From NCBI GenBank assembly GCA_019115305.1, contig DXDW01000010.1, positions 1 to 48,069 on the forward strand: 48,069 nt of DNA. The letters are read 5' to 3'. Both the position numbers and the translations under genes were made by a program. This document shows positions 41,458 through 48,069 of this stretch, one piece after another. The notes under the pieces are model-generated. The model did no database searches and was not told where the DNA came from. It saw nothing but the letters and a program-made list of their open reading frames with translations. The stretch's first letter is position 1. Each line of letters starts with the position of its first letter. This DNA comes from Candidatus Anaerofilum excrementigallinarum. GTDB taxonomy: Bacteria > Bacillota > Clostridia > Oscillospirales > Ruminococcaceae.

Positions 41458-42576
41458 TCAGCCCTCCTTTGCCCCGGCCTGCCACAAAGTGCCGAACCGC
41501 TGGGTGTAGAGGTCCAGCAGGCCGATGGCGCACACCGCGTCCTGCACCGCCCTTGCCCGGGGCAGAATGCAGGGGTCGTGCCGGCCCTGGATGGCGATCT
41601 CGGCGTCCTTTTTGGCGATATAATCCACGGTTTTCTGGGGTTTGTAGATGCTGGGGGTGGGCTTGATCACCGTGCGCAGCAGCACCGGCATGCCGTTGGT
41701 GATGCCGCCGTTGATGCCGCCGTTGTGGTTGGTGAGGGTGACGATCTTCTCCCCCCGCATGGCGAAGGGATCGTTGGCGGCGCTGCCCCGCATACCGGCA
41801 AAGCCGAAGCCCGCGCCGAACTCCACACCCTTCACCGCCGGCACGCTGAACAGCAGCCGGGCCAAGGTGCTCTCCACGCTGTCAAAGAAGGGTTCTCCCA
41901 GCCCCGCTTCCAGGCCGGTGACGGCGGTTTCCAGCACGCCGCCCACGCTGTCCCCCTCGGCGGCGGCAGCCCGGATGGCAATTTGCATGGCGGCTCCGGA
42001 GGCCTCGCTGAGCACTGCAAAGTCCATATTGTTCAGCTTTTCCTGCTGGCTGCGCAAGGTCTGGACGTCGGAGGAAAACTCCAGGTCCTCCACCCCGCCG
42101 CAGCTGCGCAGATGGGTGGCGATGACAACCCCCTTGCTCTCCAGCACGCTGCGGCAGAGGGCGCCGGCGGCCACCACCGCGGCGGTGATGCGGCCGGAAA
42201 AATGACCCCCGCCCCGGGCGTCCTGCCAGCCGCCGTACTTGGCGTAGGCGGTGAGGTCGGCGTGGCCGGGGCGCAGCAGATCGGCGGTTTTGGCGTAGTC
42301 GCCGCTGCGGGTGTTGGTGTTGCGCACCACCATGGTGACGGGGGTGCCGGTGGTGTGGCCGTTATAGACGCCGCTGAGCAGCTCGATCTGGTCGGCCTCG
42401 GTGCGGGCGGTGGAAAGGCCGTCCCCCCGGGCCCGGCGGCGGTCCATCTGGGCCGCCAGATAGGTGTTGTCCACCGGAATGCCGGCGGCCAGGCCGTCCA
42501 CCACAGCGCCGATGGCCGCCCCGTGGCTTTCGCCGAAAATCGTAACAGTTACCGCATTTCCAAAGGTATTTTTCAT
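41458..42576 (-). CDS. aroC: Chorismate synthase
   Basis: A 372-residue FMN-dependent lyase making chorismate from EPSP. The three family signatures are visible: GESHGAAIGAVVDG at the start, RPGHADLTAYAKYGG and ARGGGHFSGRITAA in the middle, and NHNGGINGGITNGMP later. The start codon overlaps the aroB stop as ATGA, and AAGGAGC lies before it. It is the third gene of the operon. Confidence 0.97.
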   Translation of the reverse strand: MKNTFGNAVTVTIFGESHGAAIGAVVDGLAAGIPVDNTYLAAQMDRRRARGDGLSTARTEADQIELLSGVYNGHTTGTPVTMVVRNTNTRSGDYAKTADLLRPGHADLTAYAKYGGWQDARGGGHFSGRITAAVVAAGALCRSVLESKGVVIATHLRSCGGVEDLEFSSDVQTLRSQQEKLNNMDFAVLSEASGAAMQIAIRAAAAEGDSVGGVLETAVTGLEAGLGEPFFDSVESTLARLLFSVPAVKGVEFGAGFGFAGMRGSAANDPFAMRGEKIVTLTNHNGGINGGITNGMPVLLRTVIKPTPSIYKPQKTVDYIAKKDAEIAIQGRHDPCILPRARAVQDAVCAIGLLDLYTQRFGTLWQAGAKEG

Positions 42577-43628
42577 TCCTGCTGCTCCTTTTTGCGGGGT
42601 TGGATCTCCCGGGCGGTGCCCAGCACCAGGGCAGCTACCTCCTCAAAGGGGACCTTGTCCAGCCGGAACTGGGCCAGCTGGGGAATTTTTACCACGGTGA
42701 TGCTGCCGGCCTGGGCTTTTTTGTCGTGGCGCATGGCCTCCACCACCGCCTGGCGGTCGTAGTTGACCCGGGCGGGCAGGCCCAGACGCCGGTATACCTT
42801 GCGCAGACGGGTGGCCAGCTTTTTGTCCTCGATCATGGGCAGCATGCCCAGGGCCACGCATTCCCCGTGGTAGAGGGCCCGGTAGCCGTGAAGGCTGGAA
42901 ACGCTCTCGATGCCGTGGCCGATGGTGTGGCCCAGGTTCAGCGCCGCCCGGTCGCCCTTTTCGTTTTCGTCCCGCTCCACGATGTTCTTTTTGACGATGA
43001 GGCTTCGGTAGATCACTTCCTCGATCCGCTCGTTGTAGTCCTCCTCCTCAAAAAGGCGGAAGAGCTCGCTGTCGGCCAGCAATCCGGCCTTGACGGCCTC
43101 GGCCAGGCCGGCGGCAAAATGCCGGGGGGGCAAGGTGGACAGCACATCGGGGTCCACGATGACCAGCCGGGGCTGCCAGAAGGCGCCCACGATATTTTTG
43201 GTGTTTTCAAAGTTGATGGCGGTTTTGCCGCCGATGGAGGAATCGATCTGGGCCAGCGTGGTGGTGGGCAGGTTGATGAAGTCGATGCCCCGCATATAGC
43301 TGGCCGCCGCAAAGCCGGCCAGATCTCCCACCACGCCGCCGCCCACGGCCATTACGGCGTCGCCGCGGCCGAAGCCCTTTTCCAGCATGGTGTGCAGCAG
43401 CTGCTGCCATACCTTCAGGCTTTTGCTGTCCTCGCCCTGGGGCACCGTGACGATATAGGGATGGGCGCACTGGGCGGCCGCCTGCTGCACATACTGCACC
43501 GGCACGCCGCTGTCGGTGACCACCAGCACCTTGCGGTCCAGATGGACCAGCTGGTTCATCCGTCCCAGGCTGCCCCGCTTTATAATAATGTCATAGCTGC
43601 GCACGCCCAGCTGCATGGTCAGTTTCAT
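42573..43628 (-). CDS. aroB: 3-dehydroquinate synthase
   Basis: A 351-residue NAD- and metal-dependent cyclase that turns DAHP into 3-dehydroquinate. It has PQGEDSKSLKVWQQLL, the NAD-binding GGGVVGDLAGFAAASYMRGI, TTTLAQIDSSIGGKTAIN, and the metal ligands in ERDENEKGDRAALNLGHTIGHGIE. ATG 43628 overlaps the pheA stop as ATGA and has AAAGGAGGAA upstream; the longer frame is inside pheA. It is the second gene of the operon. Confidence 0.97.
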   Translation of the reverse strand: MKLTMQLGVRSYDIIIKRGSLGRMNQLVHLDRKVLVVTDSGVPVQYVQQAAAQCAHPYIVTVPQGEDSKSLKVWQQLLHTMLEKGFGRGDAVMAVGGGVVGDLAGFAAASYMRGIDFINLPTTTLAQIDSSIGGKTAINFENTKNIVGAFWQPRLVIVDPDVLSTLPPRHFAAGLAEAVKAGLLADSELFRLFEEEDYNERIEEVIYRSLIVKKNIVERDENEKGDRAALNLGHTIGHGIESVSSLHGYRALYHGECVALGMLPMIEDKKLATRLRKVYRRLGLPARVNYDRQAVVEAMRHDKKAQAGSITVVKIPQLAQFRLDKVPFEEVAALVLGTAREIQPRKKEQQE

Positions 43629-44704
43629 TGCTGTTCCTCCTTTGAAAAGACGCCCAGCAGCTTGACGCTGCGGCACACCCCGTTCAGCTGCTCCAGCAGT
43701 CCGCGGGCGTTTTGCTGGCTGGCATCCCCCACCAGTTCTACATAGAAATAGTATTCCCAGGGGGTATGGGGCAGGGGGCGGCTCTTGATGCTCTCCATGT
43801 TGAAGCCCTCCCGGCCGATGATCTGGATCACCCTGGCCAGCTGGCCGGCCTTGTGGTCCACCGTGAACAGCAGGCTGAACCGGTTGCCCTTTTCCGCCGG
43901 CTGGCGGCTGATGACGATGAAACGGGTAGTGTTGCCCTCGGCGCTGTTGGCCCCGGCGGCCAGCACCTCCAGGCCATACAGCTGGGCAGTCTCGGCGCTG
44001 GCGATGGCCCCGATGGTCTTGTCACCGGTCTCGGCCACATGCTGGGCGGCCATGGCGGTGTTGGGGTACTCGATGGTCTGCAGCCCCAGCTGCCGCAGCA
44101 AAGGCGCACACTGGCGCAGGCCTTGGGGATGGCTGTATACCAGCCGGATGTCGGACAGCTTGGCCCCGGGCAGGCCCAGCAGATTCTGCACCACCGGCAG
44201 ATCGTACACCTGGGTCACATAGCAGTTGTGGGAAAAGCAGAGGTCCAGCACCTCCCCCACATCGCCGGTGGTGGAGTTTTCAAAGGGCAGCACGCCAAAG
44301 GCGGCGGCGCCCTCCTCCACCTGGCGGAACACCTCGGCCCAGGTGGGGCATTTTATCGCCCGGGCCCGGGGAAACAGCCGGGTGAGGGCGATGTGGGAAA
44401 AGGCTCCCTCCACGCCCTGGTAGGCCACCCGGTCCCGGCCCAGCACCCGGCTCTGGTACTGCCGGGAAAGGGCCATGAGGTCCTTCTGCCACTGTGCATA
44501 ATAATCCCGCAGCTCGGCTCTTTCGATCCGGGCTGTATTTTTTTCGATCACCTGTTCCTCCCGGCCGGCGTCCAGCACCGGCATACCGGTGGCCTGCTTA
44601 TAGGCGATGACTCCCTCCACCGCCTGCATCCGCGCTTCAAACAGGCGGGCCAGCTCGGCGTCGATGCGGTCGATCTCGGCCCGCGCCTGCATCAGCTGAT
44701 CCAT
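43625..44704 (-). CDS. pheA: Chorismate mutase / prephenate dehydratase (P-protein)
   Basis: A 359-residue bifunctional enzyme of the phenylalanine branch. Residues 1-85 are an AroQ-type chorismate mutase (RAEIDRIDAELARLFEARM, AYKQATGMPVLDAGREEQV). Residues 90-270 are prephenate dehydratase (VAYQGVEGAFSH, FGVLPFENSTTGDV, and the catalytic NTTRFIVI). Residues 280-355 are an ACT domain with ESIKSRP, the phenylalanine-binding signature, so feedback inhibition is expected. It is the first gene of the aromatic operon, 55 bases after the predicted transcript start, and its stop overlaps aroB. Confidence 0.96.
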   Translation of the reverse strand: MDQLMQARAEIDRIDAELARLFEARMQAVEGVIAYKQATGMPVLDAGREEQVIEKNTARIERAELRDYYAQWQKDLMALSRQYQSRVLGRDRVAYQGVEGAFSHIALTRLFPRARAIKCPTWAEVFRQVEEGAAAFGVLPFENSTTGDVGEVLDLCFSHNCYVTQVYDLPVVQNLLGLPGAKLSDIRLVYSHPQGLRQCAPLLRQLGLQTIEYPNTAMAAQHVAETGDKTIGAIASAETAQLYGLEVLAAGANSAEGNTTRFIVISRQPAEKGNRFSLLFTVDHKAGQLARVIQIIGREGFNMESIKSRPLPHTPWEYYFYVELVGDASQQNARGLLEQLNGVCRSVKLLGVFSKEEQQ

Positions 44705-44765
44705 ACGATTCCTTCCTCTCCTGCCCCTTGCCGACCCAATGCGGCAAAATGGTTGTACTTTATTA

Positions 44766-44795
44766 AGTATACCACACCTAACCGACTACGGGCAA
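44766..44795 (-). promoter_or_regulatory. Promoter of the aromatic operon
   Basis: Minus strand: TTGCCC (44790-44795), 18-base spacer, TATACT (44766-44771). The leader is about 55 bases, with only a small TTGCCG/CGGCAA hairpin and no T-box. Confidence 0.65.
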
Positions 44796-44885
44796 CGAAG
44801 ATGCATAAAAATTCCCTCACATACCGCACAAATTGCAGACCCGGCAGGGCGGGTTTGCATACAAAATGCCCAATCCTCCGCCGGC

Positions 44886-44932
44886 AAAAAAACACAGGCG
44901 GCCCCGCGTCTGTGAAACGCGGGGCCGCCTGT
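44886..44932 (-). terminator. Terminator of the plsC-cupin operon
   Basis: Perfect 16-base arms ACAGGCGGCCCCGCGT (44894-44909) and ACGCGGGGCCGCCTGT (44917-44932); on the minus strand a run of seven T follows. Confidence 0.93.
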
Positions 44933-44975
44933 TCCAGAGCCCGCCGCCGCTTTGCGCCGCGGCCAAAAGCCCCTG

Positions 44976-45299
44976 TTATTTCAGAAAATCTTCCCGAATG
45001 GGGGTAAAAATATCCAGCAGCACTCCCTGCTCCAGGGCCGTCATGCCGTGGAGCGCCCCGGCGGGCACGGTCACGGTGTCTCCGGGGCCGAGAATCGCCT
45101 TCTGCCCGGCGCACCGGGCCTCGAACCGCCCTTCCAGCACATAGGTGATCTGCTGGTGGGGATGGGTGTGATCGGCGCCCACGGCTCCCTTTTCAAAGCG
45201 CACCTCCACCAGCATCTGGCTCTGGTTCACCGCCAGAATCCGGCGGGTGCAGCCTTCGCCGGCGGGCTGGGGGGAGATTTCCTTTTCAAAACAAAACAT
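44976..45299 (-). CDS. Small single-domain cupin protein
   Basis: A 107-residue cupin. The metal motif 1 is seen as GADHTHPHQQITYVLEGRFE (two histidines and a Gln where many have a third His, then the Glu-type strand), and motif 2 as LGPGDTVTVPAGALHG with the closing histidine. It resembles KdgF/YdbB-type small cupins acting on sugars or as dioxygenases, but no reaction can be named. ATG 45299 has GAGGG about 9 bases before; the longer frame upstream is unlike the family. It is the last gene of the plsC operon, 98 bases after its neighbour. Confidence 0.85.
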   Translation of the reverse strand: MFCFEKEISPQPAGEGCTRRILAVNQSQMLVEVRFEKGAVGADHTHPHQQITYVLEGRFEARCAGQKAILGPGDTVTVPAGALHGMTALEQGVLLDIFTPIREDFLK

Positions 45300-45397
45300 A
45301 TGGCTTTCCCTCTCTTGTTTCTGCCGCACCAGCTGAGCCGGGGTGCGGTCTTTTGTGAAAAAGCGGCGGTAAGGGGAATCCGCCGGCTGCCCGGCGC

Positions 45398-46111
45398 TCA
45401 CCAGCGGGAGGGGATGCCGGTGAGGGCTTCGAAGAAGGCGTCGCCCTGGGCGGCTTTTTCCAGCACTTCCTCTTTTTCCTGACCGCTGTATCCCCGGCGG
45501 GCCACCACAAAGCCCTCCAGCAGTTCGCTGATGTCCACCGTCTGGCCGGTGTAGGAGTCCTCATAGGTCAGGTCCAGATTGGCCAGTCCCGGGGCGTCCT
45601 GCCAGTCCACCCACTGGGCTCCTTCCTCGGCGGAAAAGGCCCCCGACCACTCGTTCACCGATTCCAGGTCATCGGTGAGAAATACCACCGAATCCCCCAC
45701 CTGCAGATCGGTGGACAGCTTGACGGTGCCGGCCATCTGGTTGGCGTAGTCCACGCTCTCCTCCCCGTCGGTGCTGAGCTGGTAGAGGTTGATCTGGAGA
45801 ACGCTTTCGCCGTCCCCGTTGATATCGGGCACCATGCCGGCATCCTCCAGCTGCTGAGACATGTTGTCCAGCATGGCCTGGGGCAGAGACTGGGAGGTGA
45901 TGAAGGACATCTGCAGGTCGGGCTCCACCCTGGACACAAAATCCCGTACCATAAAGATCACCAGCAGCAGCACCACTACCCCTACCACCACATGCCATTT
46001 GTAGTAGAACCAGAAGTTCTGCCACTTTTCCTTGGGGGTGAGGGGCCCGCGGGGCTCGTCGGGCTTGAGGTCCTCGGGGTCGATATGCAGTGTATAGCGT
46101 GCGCTTGCCAT
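45398..46111 (-). CDS. Uncharacterised single-span membrane protein
   Basis: A 237-residue protein I do not recognise. The N-terminal 35 residues are cytosolic (LHIDPEDLKPDEPRGPLTPKEKWQNF), one span lies at about 40-56 after FWFYYKWH, and the outer domain is acidic and extended (SFITSQSLPQAMLDNMSQQLEDAG, VVFLTDDLESVNEWSGAFS, YTGQTVDISELLEGF). This type of protein with a charged head, KWH at the membrane edge and a secreted domain is common in Ruminococcaceae-like genomes. It lies 28 bases after plsC and before the cupin, in one operon. No function can be given. Confidence 0.82.
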   Translation of the reverse strand: MASARYTLHIDPEDLKPDEPRGPLTPKEKWQNFWFYYKWHVVVGVVVLLLVIFMVRDFVSRVEPDLQMSFITSQSLPQAMLDNMSQQLEDAGMVPDINGDGESVLQINLYQLSTDGEESVDYANQMAGTVKLSTDLQVGDSVVFLTDDLESVNEWSGAFSAEEGAQWVDWQDAPGLANLDLTYEDSYTGQTVDISELLEGFVVARRGYSGQEKEEVLEKAAQGDAFFEALTGIPSRW

Positions 46112-46139
46112 GGCGTTTTTTCCTCTCTTTCCGGTGTGT

Positions 46140-46877
46140 TCAGGCCGTTTCCTGCATCTGGCGCAGGTTTTCCAGAATGATGTCGGCTGTCTGCTCGGGC
46201 AGCTGCCGCAGCTGCTCCCGGGAGAGACCGTCGGTGGGAATGCTGGGCAGAATGCGGATGGTGACGTGGGTGGGTTTCATCCAGCCGCCGTTGTTTTCCA
46301 TGATATCCCGGCTGCCGTGGATGGCCAGAGGCACCACCGGAGACTTGGTTTTGGTGGCGATGCGGAAGGCCCCGGCCTTGAACTCGCCCAGTTCCAGCTC
46401 GCTGCCCTTGCCCCGGGTGCCTTCGGGGAAGATGGTGACCGAATAGCCCTTTTTCAGGTTCTCCATGGCCTGGTTCATGGCCTGCATGGCCTGGCGGGGA
46501 TTGTCCCGGTCGATGAACACGCAGCGCAGCAGTTCCATCCAGCCCTTTACCAGGGGCAGCCGGGCCAGCTCCTTTTTCGCCACCAGGGGATGGGGCTTAT
46601 CCAGGCAGGTGAGCACCAGGGGAATGTCGTAATAGCTGCGGTGGTTGCCCACAAATACACAAGGTGTGTCGGTGGGGATGTTTTCCTTGCCGGTGACCTC
46701 CACCGTCACGCCGGCCAGCCGCAGAAGGCCCCCGGCCCACTTGGGCACCATTTTTTCCACCAGGGCGTCCACAGCGGCGTCATCCCCCGCCTGCAGCGCC
46801 TTTTTTCCCTTGCGCTGCAGCGGCTGCAGCACCGCCAGCTGCACCCAAAACCAGATAAACCACACAATGGTGCGCAT
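46140..46877 (-). CDS. plsC: 1-acyl-sn-glycerol-3-phosphate acyltransferase
   Basis: A 245-residue membrane-associated acyltransferase forming phosphatidic acid. Motif I is NHRSYYD (78-84, the NHx4D catalytic pair), and motif III is FPEGTRGKG (150-158), with RCVFIDRDN between as motif II. The N-terminal hydrophobic stretch IVWFIWFWVQLAVL anchors it to the inner face of the membrane. ATG 46877 is preceded by AGAGGAAG. It heads a three-gene operon under a clear promoter. Confidence 0.95.
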   Translation of the reverse strand: MRTIVWFIWFWVQLAVLQPLQRKGKKALQAGDDAAVDALVEKMVPKWAGGLLRLAGVTVEVTGKENIPTDTPCVFVGNHRSYYDIPLVLTCLDKPHPLVAKKELARLPLVKGWMELLRCVFIDRDNPRQAMQAMNQAMENLKKGYSVTIFPEGTRGKGSELELGEFKAGAFRIATKTKSPVVPLAIHGSRDIMENNGGWMKPTHVTIRILPSIPTDGLSREQLRQLPEQTADIILENLRQMQETA

Positions 46878-46933
46878 ATCGCTTCCTCTTTTCCGCCGGC
46901 AGACCTGCGCCGGCTGTTCCAATATTTCTTCCT

Positions 46934-46962
46934 ATTGTACCCTTTTTCCCTGCCGCTTGCAA
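46934..46962 (-). promoter_or_regulatory. sigma-A promoter of plsC
   Basis: Minus strand: TTGCAA (46957-46962), exactly 17 bases, TACAAT (46934-46939). Confidence 0.75.
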
Positions 46963-47023
46963 GGCAAAGACCCGCCTTCGGGGCCATCTTCACATTCCTT
47001 TCACCATCCCTGGCAGGCTGCAC

Positions 47024-47092
47024 AAACCGCCCGCAGTCAATTTGCACATTGTGCCAAAATCGTTCCGGCAGCCGGTGTCAGCGGGCGGGTTT
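47024..47092 (+). other. Candidate three-way-junction RNA element
   Basis: Within an otherwise empty 330-base gap, AAACCGCCCGC (47024-47034) pairs with GCGGGCGG.TTT (47081-47092). The pair encloses two further hairpins: TTTGCACATTGTGCCAAA (47041-47058) and CCGGCAGCCGG (47065-47075). GGGGCTTTTTGT follows on the plus strand, like a terminator tail. No plus-strand promoter upstream is clear. The promoter of the next gene lies after it. Confidence 0.35.
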
Positions 47093-47105
47093 GGGGCTTT
47101 TTGTC

Positions 47106-47134
47106 TTGCCAAGCGGTATAAAATGGTCTATGAT
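47106..47134 (+). promoter_or_regulatory. sigma-A promoter of the DUF624-like gene
   Basis: TTGCCA (47106-47111), 17-base spacer, TATGAT (47129-47134). Confidence 0.65.
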
Positions 47135-47211
47135 TAAAAATAATTCGCGCCCCGCTGCGCGCCTATCCCGCCGCCTCGGGCGGCTGTATACAAAAGGAGC
47201 TTTGCTGCATC

Positions 47212-48030
47212 ATGGGTCTCTTCAACATGCACTACGACCGCCCCGGTCCCGGCGTTTCCAAGGACGCCCCCCGCAAAACCGGCTTCGCCCGCTGGTTTGA
47301 GATCGTGGCCCGGGACATCGGGTCTTTCACCAAGGCCAACATCATCACCAGCCTGTGCTTTCTGCCGGTGCTGATCATCGCCTTCCTGGCCGTGATCTGG
47401 CTGGCGGCCGATCCCAACCTGCTGATCGTTCTGCTGAGCGTTGTGCTGGGCAGTCTGCTGGGCGCCATCTCCGGCCCCGCCCTCTGCGCCATGGAAGCCA
47501 TCTTCCTCAAGGCCCTGCGGGATGAGCCCTGCTTCTTCTGGCACACCTACAAAAAGGCCTTCCGGGAAAACTTCCGCCGTGGCTGCATTGTGGGCGCCAT
47601 CTTCTGGTTTGCCATGCTGATCCAGCTGTTTGCCTTCATCCTCTACCTGCAGGGGGCTGCCTCGGCGGTGCTGCTGGGCATGCTGTTCCTGGACGTGCTG
47701 CTCATCACCATGGCCATGATCTTCCTCATCCCCCAGATGGTGCTGCTGGACCTGGATATGATCCACATTTTCACCAACAGCCTGCGGCTGATGCTGGGCT
47801 ATATCCCCCGCAGCCTGCCCGCTGCCCTGATCCAGATCGTGCTGTTTGCTCTGCAGGCCATCTACGCCCCCACCATTCTGCCGGTGTTCCTGCTCATCGG
47901 GCTGTGGCTGCCTCTGTTCACCGGTGCTTTCCTGACCTACAAACCTCTGGACCAGAGCTTCTCCATCGAGGAGCAGTTCACCCAGCGCCGCAACCAGGAA
48001 ATGGATGAATTTATGAACCAGCAAAAGTAA
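47212..48030 (+). CDS. DUF624-like integral membrane protein
   Basis: A 272-residue protein with about six hydrophobic spans. After a soluble head (MHYDRPGPGVSKDAPRKTGFARWFEIVARDIG), the first span begins, and the loop FFWHTYKKAFRENFRRGCIVGAIFW fits the YesL/DUF624 family (a short span pair, then a basic FxxxFrxnF-type loop). YesL-like proteins are often near sugar-use genes, but no role is proven. An AAGGAGC site stands about 12 bases before the ATG. The tail FSIEEQFTQRRNQEMDEFM is cytosolic. The gene stands alone at the right edge of the window. Confidence 0.78.
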   Translation: MGLFNMHYDRPGPGVSKDAPRKTGFARWFEIVARDIGSFTKANIITSLCFLPVLIIAFLAVIWLAADPNLLIVLLSVVLGSLLGAISGPALCAMEAIFLKALRDEPCFFWHTYKKAFRENFRRGCIVGAIFWFAMLIQLFAFILYLQGAASAVLLGMLFLDVLLITMAMIFLIPQMVLLDLDMIHIFTNSLRLMLGYIPRSLPAALIQIVLFALQAIYAPTILPVFLLIGLWLPLFTGAFLTYKPLDQSFSIEEQFTQRRNQEMDEFMNQQK

Positions 48031-48069
48031 AAAACGTATTTTCGCTTTTTATTGCAATTTTTTCGGGCC

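Noticed and set aside
44705-44975. T-box or other riboswitch before pheA
   Set aside because: The leader from the predicted start is only about 55 bases. No T-box core or specifier stem is present; the large hairpin belongs to the opposite-side operon's terminator.

Overview
The window reads as one contiguous chromosomal segment of a GC-rich Clostridia-type Firmicute, most likely in the Oscillospiraceae/Ruminococcaceae group. The reasons are the strong AGGAGG-type ribosome binding sites, clean sigma-A promoters with 17-18 bp spacers, a tryptophan T-box, a PyrDB/PyrK dihydroorotate dehydrogenase, a class B sortase, and an ECF sigma/RsgI-PepSY pair of a clostridial type. This is inference from gene content; no rRNA or species marker is present. 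I see no phage, IS element, CRISPR array, tRNA or rRNA.

Layout. 1-2650: an AraC regulator, nagB, and a metallophosphoesterase of visibly lower GC. 2650-5600: an orphan EutH permease gene and lysS on the minus strand. 5600-9560: a tryptophan-responsive T-box operon (trpX-trpY-trpZ ABC transporter plus an M55 D-aminopeptidase). 9650-12140: an autoregulated marR / cytidylate-kinase-like / MATE efflux operon whose two identical operators sit on the promoter. 12240-15380: a parvulin-type foldase lipoprotein, a DEAD-box helicase, and HU preceded by an unannotated, translationally coupled 35-codon ORF. 15650-25820: the whole de novo UMP pathway as one minus-strand operon, pyrB-pyrC-pyrF-pyrK-pyrD-pyrE-carA-carB, led by a short leader-peptide ORF that runs into an intrinsic terminator. 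25880-28730: a B12-binding radical SAM protein and an acetyltransferase, divergent from a MarR gene through mirror-image promoters. 28820-31120: sigma factor plus an anti-sigma protein with four PepSY repeats. 31140-34690: a diguanylate cyclase, sortase B and a BTAD regulator with a degenerate GGDEF-like tail. 34860-44800: an aromatic amino acid operon pheA-aroB-aroC-aroEK-aroQ-aroF-aroA-tyrA followed by an acetyltransferase and an unknown membrane protein. 44880-46970: plsC, an unknown membrane protein and a cupin. 47100-48030: a DUF624-like membrane protein.

How it works together. Two large biosynthetic operons supply UMP and Phe/Tyr/chorismate. The trp biosynthetic genes are not here; tryptophan is represented instead by an uptake operon whose T-box should sense uncharged tRNA-Trp. 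The pyr operon shows no PyrR-binding element that I can recognise. Its leader has the architecture of the enterobacterial pyrBI attenuator, and its PyrB carries a C-terminal four-cysteine zinc tail like that of PyrI. These two traits, the HU-coupled small ORF and the MarR twin-operator promoter are the most notable observations.
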